A stretch of DNA of 25,573 nucleotides from a virus. This document shows positions 15,375 through 22,760 of the stretch, piece by piece. The notes below the pieces were generated by a model. That model worked only from the letters and a program-made list of their open reading frames with translations. It ran no database searches and was not told where the DNA came from. Every line of letters starts with the position of its first letter. The stretch's first letter is position 1. The DNA is taken from positions 1-25,573 of IMG/VR virus record IMGVR_UViG_3300008448_013484; one strand, given 5' to 3'. The position numbers and the translations under genes were made by a program.

Positions 15375-16696
15375 AATGTTTTTATAAATTTTTCTAGAAC
15401 TGATTCTATATAATCGATTTGTTTTTCAGAAATGACGGGGCTAGTGCCAAGAAAAAAAGTATCAGTAGTAATTTTGCGAGCATTGGGAAATCCATTAATA
15501 ACATGCTGTTCGTCCATCATTCCTTTATATGCTGGCTGAAGCATAATGTTTCCAGCAAAGTATGGTCTTGTTTGTATTTTATTGGATTCAAAAAAATCAA
15601 CAATATTTTTACGTTTAAATGGCGCATTATCTTTAAGCGTGGCAGCGAAAGCAAACCAACTAGGATCACTATTAAATGTTGCTTTAGGAAGAATAAAAAA
15701 TTCTTCATATTTAGAAAATACATTTAAAAGTCTATTATGATTTTGTTTTCTTTTTTCTATAATAAATGGAAGCTTTTTAATTTGTTCCAAGCCCATTGCC
15801 GCTTGCATTTCAATTGGCTTCAGATTATAACCTATTTCATCATAAACATATTTATGGTCAAATATTTCATCAGGCAATGATGGCAACCAATTACTAAATC
15901 TTTTACCACAACTTCCATTTTTTGAAAGTCCAGCTTTTTGTCCAACACAATAACAACCTCTACCCCATTCTCTTAAATTTCGAACAATGTTTTCTTGCTC
16001 TTTTGTTTTAGTAGAAATGAAGCCGCCTTCTCCCATTGTTATATGATGAGCAGGATAAAATGAACAACTAGACATTTCTCCAAAACTTCCAAGAGGTTGA
16101 TTGTTATAAGTGGAGCCTAAAGCATCACAACAATCTTCTAATAAAATTAGATCATAGTCTTTAACGATTTGCATCAATTTATCCATATTTGGAGGATTAC
16201 CTAAAACATGTGCAAATGTAATAATTTTAGCACCATTTTTCGCTTGCTCTTCTACCTGTTCTAAATTTAAGTTTAAAGTATCTAAATCAATATCTACAAA
16301 TAGAGGTTCAAATCCAACTTGAAAAATAGGATTAATAGTAGTTGGAAATCCAGCTATTGGAGTAATAACTTTAGTACCTTTAGGTAGATTATATAACCTA
16401 TTAGATGTCATTGCAGACATCATTAACAAATTCGAACTACTACCACTATTAGTTAGTACCCCATATTCTTTACCAAGAAATTTAGAAAATTGTCTTTCAA
16501 ATACCAAGCCTTGATGCCCCAAAACTAACCATCCATTTAATATAGTTTTTATTGCTTCTACATATTCACTACTATCAAATAATGGACCTGCATATTGAAC
16601 CCAATCTTTTCCCTCTTCCCAAGAGGTCTGTTTATTATCAACAAAGTTTTTTACTAAAGATAGTATTTCATTTAAATTTTCCATTTGTCTTTCCAT
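15371..16696 (-). CDS. rfbH: NDP-4-keto-6-deoxyglucose 3-dehydratase, RfbH/DdhC family
   Basis: 441-aa PLP and [2Fe-2S] enzyme, close to the family length (about 437). The PLP lysine is replaced by H217 in PAHHITMGEGG, as in RfbH/E1 of Yersinia. The Fe-S ligand pattern C-x57-C-x-C is exact (C190, C248, C250), but the last cysteine, C263, is 12 residues on, where Yersinia E1 has 7. Other motifs: NSGSSSNLL (83-91) and LLEDCCDALGS (185-195). It removes the C3 hydroxyl and needs a reductase (DdhD/E3) that is not in the window and may come from the host. The start at 16696 overlaps the GT2 gene by 25 nt; an ATG at 16684 would fit almost as well. Confidence 0.92.
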   Translation of the reverse strand: MERQMENLNEILSLVKNFVDNKQTSWEEGKDWVQYAGPLFDSSEYVEAIKTILNGWLVLGHQGLVFERQFSKFLGKEYGVLTNSGSSSNLLMMSAMTSNRLYNLPKGTKVITPIAGFPTTINPIFQVGFEPLFVDIDLDTLNLNLEQVEEQAKNGAKIITFAHVLGNPPNMDKLMQIVKDYDLILLEDCCDALGSTYNNQPLGSFGEMSSCSFYPAHHITMGEGGFISTKTKEQENIVRNLREWGRGCYCVGQKAGLSKNGSCGKRFSNWLPSLPDEIFDHKYVYDEIGYNLKPIEMQAAMGLEQIKKLPFIIEKRKQNHNRLLNVFSKYEEFFILPKATFNSDPSWFAFAATLKDNAPFKRKNIVDFFESNKIQTRPYFAGNIMLQPAYKGMMDEQHVINGFPNARKITTDTFFLGTSPVISEKQIDYIESVLEKFIKTL

Positions 16697-17397
16697 TTTT
16701 TTTGAATGATATTTGAATAGCTTATTGGATTCTTATTCATGGACCAAGTAGCCTGTTTTTCATGAATATGATAATTGTATCCAATCCATTTTCCAATATT
16801 TTCTATGTAAATATCATTATCTACTAAATGGCAATATAATGCATAATCTGCTGCTCCACTATATAAATGTGGCTGAGGTGTATATAGCTTTTTTTCAACT
16901 AATTTAGTACTAAAAAATACAGTTGGGGTATTAACACAACAAGATTGTATTAATTGTTTTTTTAAATCATTTAATGAATTATATTCGTGATTTACATAAT
17001 TAATTTGTTCATTATTTTGTATCCAAATTAATGAAGATTGAGCAATTAAAATTTCTCTATTTTGTTCTAGTAACCAATTTTCAAAATTTCTTAAATAATC
17101 TTTTTCAATCCAGTCATCAGCAGCAATTATAGTAAAGAAGTCTCCATCCATATAATCAAATGCTTTTGTAATGCATTCATCCCAACAATAAGGATAAATA
17201 TTTGGAGCAGAATCAATAATTATTTTTTCTGGATATTGTTTTTGAATTTTTTTTGCAATCTCCAAACTATCATCAGAACTTTCATTGTCTATAAAGATTA
17301 TTTTATAATCAGAATGAGACTGATTAACGCATGATAGAATACATTTTTCCAAAAATCTACTGCAATTATAATTTGGTATAATAATATTAAATTTCAT
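16672..17397 (-). CDS. Family 2 glycosyltransferase (GT-A)
   Basis: 241-aa GT2 enzyme. N-terminal IIIPNYNCSRFL (5-16), FIDNESSDDS (35-44) and the metal-binding DxD-like IAADDW (91-96). A C-terminal NYHIHEKQATWS stretch includes the His/Gln/Trp segment common in short bacterial GT2 proteins. No membrane helices, so it probably works in the cytoplasm on a lipid-linked or protein acceptor. It is joined by ATGA to the upstream CgeB-like gene. Base composition is extremely AT-rich, for example 12 G+C in 60 bases at 17041-17100. Confidence 0.85.
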   Translation of the reverse strand: MKFNIIIPNYNCSRFLEKCILSCVNQSHSDYKIIFIDNESSDDSLEIAKKIQKQYPEKIIIDSAPNIYPYCWDECITKAFDYMDGDFFTIIAADDWIEKDYLRNFENWLLEQNREILIAQSSLIWIQNNEQINYVNHEYNSLNDLKKQLIQSCCVNTPTVFFSTKLVEKKLYTPQPHLYSGAADYALYCHLVDNDIYIENIGKWIGYNYHIHEKQATWSMNKNPISYSNIIQKKWKDKWKI

Positions 17398-18293
17398 AAA
17401 GATAGAAAATATTCGATTCGATTAATATATGAATGATTGTTTTGAATTAAAGTTTGATTTTTATTTTTTAGATAATTTATTTCATCCACATCTTTTTGAA
17501 TAAATTTTTGACAATGAGAAACTAAATCAGTTTCGCAATTTGATGTAAATACATCTGGAAATATTCTATTTAATTGATCTATTTTGTCGCTCACTAAAAT
17601 ACCATTGCATCCAAGCCCTTTAAAAGTTCTTTCATTTGTATCTAATCCTAATGTTCTTTGATAAGCATCATGTACATTAAGTGCAATTTTTGAATTATTT
17701 AATAAATAATTTTCTTGTTCATGAGTTAAGTTGGCATTAACTGCAAAAGCGCATCTTAAATTAGTTTTTAAGAAAGCGTCTAAAGTTTTTTTTATTATTT
17801 CTATTTTTTCATTAAATCCATTATTAGCGATACTACCGATATAGCAAATATCATAATCATATTTTAACTTTATATCCGAACGATAATTAATGCTATCAAA
17901 TGCTAAAGGTACTGAGTATACATTATTCCATAAATAGAAATAATCTTTATTAATGTCTGAAAAATTCCATTTGATTACGTTTTTTAATTGATTGATATCG
18001 TTAATTAAATTAAAATTGAGTGAACTAATCCAATTTGGATGAGAACCCCAAGGATCAGGATATTTATTTGCAGAAACATATAAAATAGTTTTTTCGCTAT
18101 TTTCAATAATATCTATATATTGCTGATCAATAAGAGATTCAGTAATCATTAAATAATAAGGTTGATCTATTTTTACTTCTGATAAAGAATTAATAAATTC
18201 AACAGAAAATCCCTTGTAAATCCAAGCGTGTGAATATCCTCTATATATCCATTTACCAGCATGCGAATCATGCGATTGTATAAATATTTTCAT
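17394..18293 (-). CDS. CgeB-like glycosyltransferase (GT-B)
   Basis: 299 aa resembling the CgeB/Glyco_trans_1_2 group. The N-terminus MKIFIQSHDSHAGKW is a GT-B-type start. A second Rossmann part begins at about 148 with YDICYIGSIANNGF, and the C-terminal part has LNVHDAYQRTLGLDTNERTFKGLGCNG (in two pieces: LNVHD near 210, then NERTFKGLGCNG), the E-x7-G-like donor-binding segment of this group. A partly similar protein is encoded by the next gene upstream, suggesting an ancient duplication or repeated recruitment of the family. Donor and acceptor are unknown. Confidence 0.72.
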   Translation of the reverse strand: MKIFIQSHDSHAGKWIYRGYSHAWIYKGFSVEFINSLSEVKIDQPYYLMITESLIDQQYIDIIENSEKTILYVSANKYPDPWGSHPNWISSLNFNLINDINQLKNVIKWNFSDINKDYFYLWNNVYSVPLAFDSINYRSDIKLKYDYDICYIGSIANNGFNEKIEIIKKTLDAFLKTNLRCAFAVNANLTHEQENYLLNNSKIALNVHDAYQRTLGLDTNERTFKGLGCNGILVSDKIDQLNRIFPDVFTSNCETDLVSHCQKFIQKDVDEINYLKNKNQTLIQNNHSYINRIEYFLSL

Positions 18294-19198
18294 ATGATTT
18301 GATTAATAATTTCACTCAATCTAATTTTTGAAGTATGTTGTTTTTTAAATCTTTCATAACCAGAGTTAGCAATTTTTTGTCTAGCAGAATCATTTTGTAA
18401 ATAGAATTTTATTTTATCTTGCGCTTCTTCAATATTGTAAAAAACTTCAATCTCTTTTCCTACATTAAAAAATTCTTCTATAGAGTCCACATATTCTGTT
18501 AAGAGTAAGGATTGAGATGCTACTACTTCAAATATTCTTAACTTCATTTGATTTTTTTTGTCGATATCATTATCGTTGGTTGTTAAATTTAATCCAATTT
18601 TTGATAAGCCATATGCCCTCATAATATCTTCGTAAGATAATCCATAAAAATATTTTAAATTAATTCCAGAATTAGCAAGCTTTTGAAACATATCTATTCT
18701 TGATTGTGTTTGTCCTCCACAAAAAGTTACATCAAATATTTTTGACGAACTAAATTTTAAATCTTGATTGCAATGCCAATTGCCTAATAGGATATTATTA
18801 TATCCAATTTCTTTATACTTGGAAATATATTTTTTTTCTGGAGTAGAGCAATATGAAAAATATTTACAAATTTTTTTACCAAAAGTTTCAAATCTCCATG
18901 TATCGTCACAAAACCAGTTGAATGTTTTTATTTTATTTTCTTGTGTTATTTTTTTAATTTCATCTATTGGTTCATGAGGAGTTATTGATGGATTTCCAGT
19001 TAAAATAGAAAAAATTAAATTAGGTTGAAAGTCATCAACAATTTCCATAAATGGTTTATTGTCTCCATGTATTGTATCATATAAATAAACTTGATGACCA
19101 AGTTCAAGTAATGGTATATAAAAATTATAATATGGTGCATCAAAAAATTCTGATTGACCTCTATTTAAATATTTATTTAATACTAATAAAATTTTCAT
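18290..19198 (-). CDS. CgeB-like glycosyltransferase (GT-B), second copy
   Basis: 302 aa from the chosen start. The ATG at 19198 forms an ATGA overlap with the upstream stop and begins MKILLVLNKYL, a normal GT-B first strand; the alternative start at 19240 would add 14 charged residues reading inside the upstream gene. Seen: NWFCDDTWRFE (the D/W segment common in CgeB-like proteins), FDVTFCGGQTQSR near 155, and MKLRIFEVVASQSLLLTE near 217-234, the donor-side motif. It lies directly upstream of the other CgeB-like gene. No membrane segment is seen. Confidence 0.75.
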   Translation of the reverse strand: MKILLVLNKYLNRGQSEFFDAPYYNFYIPLLELGHQVYLYDTIHGDNKPFMEIVDDFQPNLIFSILTGNPSITPHEPIDEIKKITQENKIKTFNWFCDDTWRFETFGKKICKYFSYCSTPEKKYISKYKEIGYNNILLGNWHCNQDLKFSSSKIFDVTFCGGQTQSRIDMFQKLANSGINLKYFYGLSYEDIMRAYGLSKIGLNLTTNDNDIDKKNQMKLRIFEVVASQSLLLTEYVDSIEEFFNVGKEIEVFYNIEEAQDKIKFYLQNDSARQKIANSGYERFKKQHTSKIRLSEIINQII

Positions 19199-20043
19199 AT
19201 TTTTAATTTCTCCCAAAAAATTTTGGATGCGTTTTCGCAATTATATTTAAATTTTTCGTAACCAACTTTTTCAAATTCTTGGATACTGCCAATTTTTGTT
19301 TTATCACCAATAAAATCACATCCACATAATAATGCTTCGGCAACCATTCTACAAAATGGTTCATTTACAACTGGATTATGATAAATATATTTTGATTGAG
19401 AATATATATTAAAAATTTCTGAAGGAGTTTTTTTGCCATGAAATATAATATTATGTAATGAGCATAGCCTATTTATGATATTATCATCATAAGACCATCC
19501 AAATATATTGATTTCTCTATTGGGATTTTCTTTTGCGAATTTATATAAATTATCACATCCTTTTAGTGGATGCAAAAATCCCGCATAAGTTATGTCATAT
19601 TTTCTATTTTCAAGAGAATTATTAATTTTAGAACAGTCTATTGGATCATAAACAATTTCTATATTAGAAAAATAATTACCATATTTTTTCTTAAAAAAAT
19701 CTATATGAAAGTTAGAAAGAAAAAAGTTCTTTTTAGAATGACAGAACAATTTTTTTCTAAGATCATTATTCAAATATGAGCAAGAATCATGCTCCAATCG
19801 AACATGATTATCATGATTGAAAATGAAATCAAATATATAACTTTTATGTTGAGACAAGACTTCTAAATTTGATGAAATAACAATATCAAATCTAGAAATT
19901 AATTCTATTGGCGAGCTTTGATAATCGAATAGGGTAATTTCATGACCTAATGATCTGCCAAAAGAAATAATAGATTCATTACTAACCTGCGCCCCACCAG
20001 GGTTTTGATTAATATTAAAATCAGAAATAAATAAGACTTTCAT
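19195..20043 (-). CDS. GT4-type glycosyltransferase (GT-B), first gene of the island
   Basis: 282-aa retaining-type GT-B enzyme. N-terminal MKVLFISDFNINQNPGGAQV has the glycine-rich acceptor-side loop. ITYAGFLHPLKGCDNLYKF near 150 is the K-containing second-domain start, and VNEPFCRMVAEALLCG (about 226-241) is the E-x7-E signature of GT4. It is short for GT4 (usually 350-400 aa) and may lack part of the N-domain. The gene starts the island: upstream there is a 20-nt gap with a possible promoter. AT-rich: 15 G+C in 60 bases at 19441-19500. Confidence 0.82.
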   Translation of the reverse strand: MKVLFISDFNINQNPGGAQVSNESIISFGRSLGHEITLFDYQSSPIELISRFDIVISSNLEVLSQHKSYIFDFIFNHDNHVRLEHDSCSYLNNDLRKKLFCHSKKNFFLSNFHIDFFKKKYGNYFSNIEIVYDPIDCSKINNSLENRKYDITYAGFLHPLKGCDNLYKFAKENPNREINIFGWSYDDNIINRLCSLHNIIFHGKKTPSEIFNIYSQSKYIYHNPVVNEPFCRMVAEALLCGCDFIGDKTKIGSIQEFEKVGYEKFKYNCENASKIFWEKLKI

Positions 20044-20054
20044 GCGAATGCATG
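20041..20054. repeat. Short inverted repeat over the start codon of the first island gene
   Basis: CATGC GAAT GCATG: perfect 5-bp arms with a 4-nt spacer, covering the ATG at 20043 and the bases between it and the -10. It could be an operator or a small mRNA hairpin; at this length chance is also possible. Confidence 0.35.
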
Positions 20055-20083
20055 ATTATAAGCTCAAAGCTCGTCTTCTTCTA
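20044..20083 (-). promoter_or_regulatory. Possible promoter of the glycosylation island
   Basis: On the minus strand a perfect -10, TATAAT (20060-20055), lies 11 nt before the ATG of the first island gene. At 17 bp spacing the -35 would be TAGAAG (20083-20078), only 3 of 6 matches, so an activator or a phage factor may be needed. Predicted leader is about 5 nt. It overlaps the end of the upstream gene. Confidence 0.4.
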
Positions 20084-21038
20084 TTTCTATTTCGATATTT
20101 TTAAGATCTGGATTTTCTAAGAATAACTCTTCCTGTTCTAAGAAGTCAGTATCATCCCAGCCCCAATCATCAATATCATCCTCTAAAAGAATAGTGTCTT
20201 CAGAAGCCATTGACGAAACTGGTTTGCGACTCCAAAAACGGCAACTCCAGTATCTGGCTTTCCACTTAGGACCAACATTAGTATCGCACTGATGTCTAGC
20301 TCTAAAATTGCGGCGGCGTTCTGGATCGTCTCTGCGGATTTCCATATTTGGATCTCCGAATTTTACCATGACAGTATTGCCTTTATCATTTTTTACATAA
20401 ACACCAAATTTCTTTTTAGAGCCACTAGGTAATCTAAATGGCTTATTAAGTGTTTTTTGTTCTGCTTCTGAATAGTCAATATCATCTAAATCAATATCAC
20501 CTTCAAGATCAAGATCAACTCCAGCCTTGATAAGATCAATGCGAGCTAGATCGAAGTCTAAAGACTCAAACTCCCAAAAGCAATCTTCTGGCTTTTGTTC
20601 GTAGTACAGTTCTGAACCAGCAGCAACATCTTGATCAGCAGCGCGATAGGAATCTTTAACCTTTCCTCCACGAACCATTTTAAGAAACATATTAACGCGA
20701 GCCATTGCCCAACTATTTCTTGTTTGGCCTGGCCTATGAGACGCAGAGAAAGCTCCAAGACCACGACGATACACTTTCTTTAATTGAGAAAGAGTTACCT
20801 TCTTACTATATTTTTCATTATGCGAGGAAACCTTCTCCTTCAGAGAGTTAATGATTTTCTCTGTAAATTGAATTTTGCCACCATCTTTGCCAGCGGAACC
20901 CTTTGGATTTTTATCAGATCCTCTGCGTCTTTCAGAAGGTAATGCTGGAGTCTGTGCGTCACTTTTCGGGCCAGAACGTTTTGCAGCTTCTGTATTGTCA
21001 AAAAGCTCTTGAATTTTGGTAGAAAAATCAATTTCCAT
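20064..21038 (-). CDS. Phage protein of unknown function with two conserved-looking modules
   Basis: 324 aa. Residues 1-60 are low-complexity and charged (RSGPKSDAQ, PSERRRGSDKNPKG). Residues 81-137 form a first module (LSQLKKVYRRGLGAF, SASHRPGQTRNSWAMARV, MFLKMVRGGKV) that resembles a DUF5824-like domain. Residues 150-200 are acidic. Residues 209-270 form a second module (KKFGVYVKN, VKFGDPNMEIRRDDPERRR, RARHQCD, ARYWSCRFW; C251 and C266) that I recall in many T4-like and cyanophage proteins without a settled function. The C-terminus is strongly acidic. Family assignment is from memory and uncertain. It sits between the sugar island and nrdA with 19-37 nt gaps, so it may be its own transcription unit. 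Confidence 0.65.
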   Translation of the reverse strand: MEIDFSTKIQELFDNTEAAKRSGPKSDAQTPALPSERRRGSDKNPKGSAGKDGGKIQFTEKIINSLKEKVSSHNEKYSKKVTLSQLKKVYRRGLGAFSASHRPGQTRNSWAMARVNMFLKMVRGGKVKDSYRAADQDVAAGSELYYEQKPEDCFWEFESLDFDLARIDLIKAGVDLDLEGDIDLDDIDYSEAEQKTLNKPFRLPSGSKKKFGVYVKNDKGNTVMVKFGDPNMEIRRDDPERRRNFRARHQCDTNVGPKWKARYWSCRFWSRKPVSSMASEDTILLEDDIDDWGWDDTDFLEQEELFLENPDLKNIEIEIEEDEL

Positions 21039-21075
21039 AATATATTGTTATTACACTATTTTTTTAAAAAAATAA

Positions 21076-22725
21076 TTAAGCTTCGCAATTTTTGCAAGAA
21101 AGAATAGATCTTGCCAGTTCTTGAGCGGGATTTGCGCTTCTTTGGTAGTAAAGACCCTTAATGCCCTGTTCCCAAGCAAAAATCATTAATTCATTTACAT
21201 CTTTTGGTTTTGCTGTAGGTGGAATCATAATATTCAAGCTTTGGCCCTGATCAATATGCTTTTGACGTTGTGCGGCTTGAATAATGATTTCTTTTTGAGA
21301 TATTTCTCCAAAAGTTTTAAATACATCTTTTTCCTTCTCAGAGAGAAAATCAAGGTGCTGAACTGATCCGCCTTTAATAAGGATCGACCTCCAGACTTCT
21401 TCGGTATTTTGCATCTTTTGTTTAAGGAGCTTTTCTAAGTGGGGGTTGCGATAAGTAAACTTACCCTTAGCTAAATCTTTTACAAAATAATTACTATTGA
21501 GTGGTTCAATAGATGGAGATGCCTGACCAAGAATAAACGAACTGCTAGTAGTTGGAGCTACTGCAAGTGTAGTAGTATTTCGCCTTCCATATCCTTGAAG
21601 AAGAGGAGGTTCTCCATAGATACCTGCCAGTTTTTGACTTGCGCTATCGCAGCGCATTCTGATTTCTGACCAGATTGTGCTGTTAAGCATTTTAGCATCC
21701 ATAGACTCAAATGGAATCATCTGTGACTGAAGAAAAGTGTGCCAGCCCAAAACGCCGATCCCCAATGCTCTTTGATTGATAGCAAATCTGCGTGGGGCAT
21801 CCATGAATTTAATGCTTTCTGTTTTATCAATAAATTCAGTCATTACTGCATCCAAGAAAAACACAAGGGTTTCTATAGCATCAGTAAACTCAATCTCATG
21901 CCACTTCTCCAAGTTGAGAGACGAAAGATTGCAAACAAATGATTCATCAGGAGATGAAGAAAGGAAAATTTCATTGCATAAATTAGATGCATAAATCTTC
22001 AAGCCTTTGTCTTTGTAAACTTGCGGTGCTTGATTATTAACATTGTCAGTAAAAAACAAGTATGGATAGCCAGACTCAAATCTCTTTTTAATAACTTGGC
22101 CCCAAAGCTTGCGTTTATCCTTATCGCCATCAAGCATTTCTTTCATCCATTGGTCTGACACACAAACACCAATAGACATCTCTTGAATTGAATTGCCTTC
22201 GGAGCGAATTTTCAAAAACTCTTCGATATCTGGATGATCAATTGGGAGATATGCGGCAAATGAACCTCTACGAACACTACCCTGAGAAACGACATTCATT
22301 AGCTTATCAAAAAGCTCCATGAAATGGACAGACCCAGTAGACTTTCCGCCAGAAGAAATCTCTGCACCGCGACCGCGCAATGCTCCAAAGTATGCGCTAG
22401 TGCCGCCGCCTGATTTGGTCATCATACCAACCTCTGAAACCTTGTTTAAAATCGCAGCCATATCATCATCAATATAACTACCAAAGCAAGAAATAGGCAA
22501 ACCCCTCTTACGGCCAAAGTTGCTCCAGATAGGACTCGAAAGAGAATAAAATCCTTGATGCATATAAGATTCAAATTTGTCAGCAAAGCCGTTTAAACCT
22601 AAATACTTTTCTGCGGTTTCTGCAATATCTCTAATGCGCCCTTCTGGGGATTCTCCTTCAATCAAATACCCACGCTGTAAAAAAGTGCGCGAGTCTTCAT
22701 TTAGCCAATAAATATCTTTTTCCAT
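21076..22725 (-). CDS. nrdA: Class I ribonucleotide reductase, large (alpha) subunit
   Basis: 549 aa; reduces ribonucleoside diphosphates to deoxyribonucleotides for phage DNA synthesis. Active-site cysteines: C80 in PISCFGS, the thiyl-radical C250 in SNLCNEI, and C265 in FVCNLSSLN. C544 and C547 form the C-terminal CxxC that is re-reduced by thioredoxin or glutaredoxin. The usual N-terminal ATP cone is absent, so dATP activity control is probably lost; this is common in phage enzymes. Typical NrdA is 700-760 aa. It lies downstream of nrdB with a 35-nt gap. A GAGG sits too far (about 16 nt) from the ATG to be a good Shine-Dalgarno. Confidence 0.95.
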   Translation of the reverse strand: MEKDIYWLNEDSRTFLQRGYLIEGESPEGRIRDIAETAEKYLGLNGFADKFESYMHQGFYSLSSPIWSNFGRKRGLPISCFGSYIDDDMAAILNKVSEVGMMTKSGGGTSAYFGALRGRGAEISSGGKSTGSVHFMELFDKLMNVVSQGSVRRGSFAAYLPIDHPDIEEFLKIRSEGNSIQEMSIGVCVSDQWMKEMLDGDKDKRKLWGQVIKKRFESGYPYLFFTDNVNNQAPQVYKDKGLKIYASNLCNEIFLSSSPDESFVCNLSSLNLEKWHEIEFTDAIETLVFFLDAVMTEFIDKTESIKFMDAPRRFAINQRALGIGVLGWHTFLQSQMIPFESMDAKMLNSTIWSEIRMRCDSASQKLAGIYGEPPLLQGYGRRNTTTLAVAPTTSSSFILGQASPSIEPLNSNYFVKDLAKGKFTYRNPHLEKLLKQKMQNTEEVWRSILIKGGSVQHLDFLSEKEKDVFKTFGEISQKEIIIQAAQRQKHIDQGQSLNIMIPPTAKPKDVNELMIFAWEQGIKGLYYQRSANPAQELARSILSCKNCEA

Positions 22726-22760
22726 TTGTATTTGTCTACTTTTACCTCAACCTAAACCAA

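Noticed and set aside
21057-21074. 18-bp palindrome TATTTTTTTAAAAAAATA between nrdA and the 20064-21038 gene as a terminator
   Set aside because: The stem has no G or C and no loop, so it is a poor intrinsic terminator; likely just AT-rich spacer.
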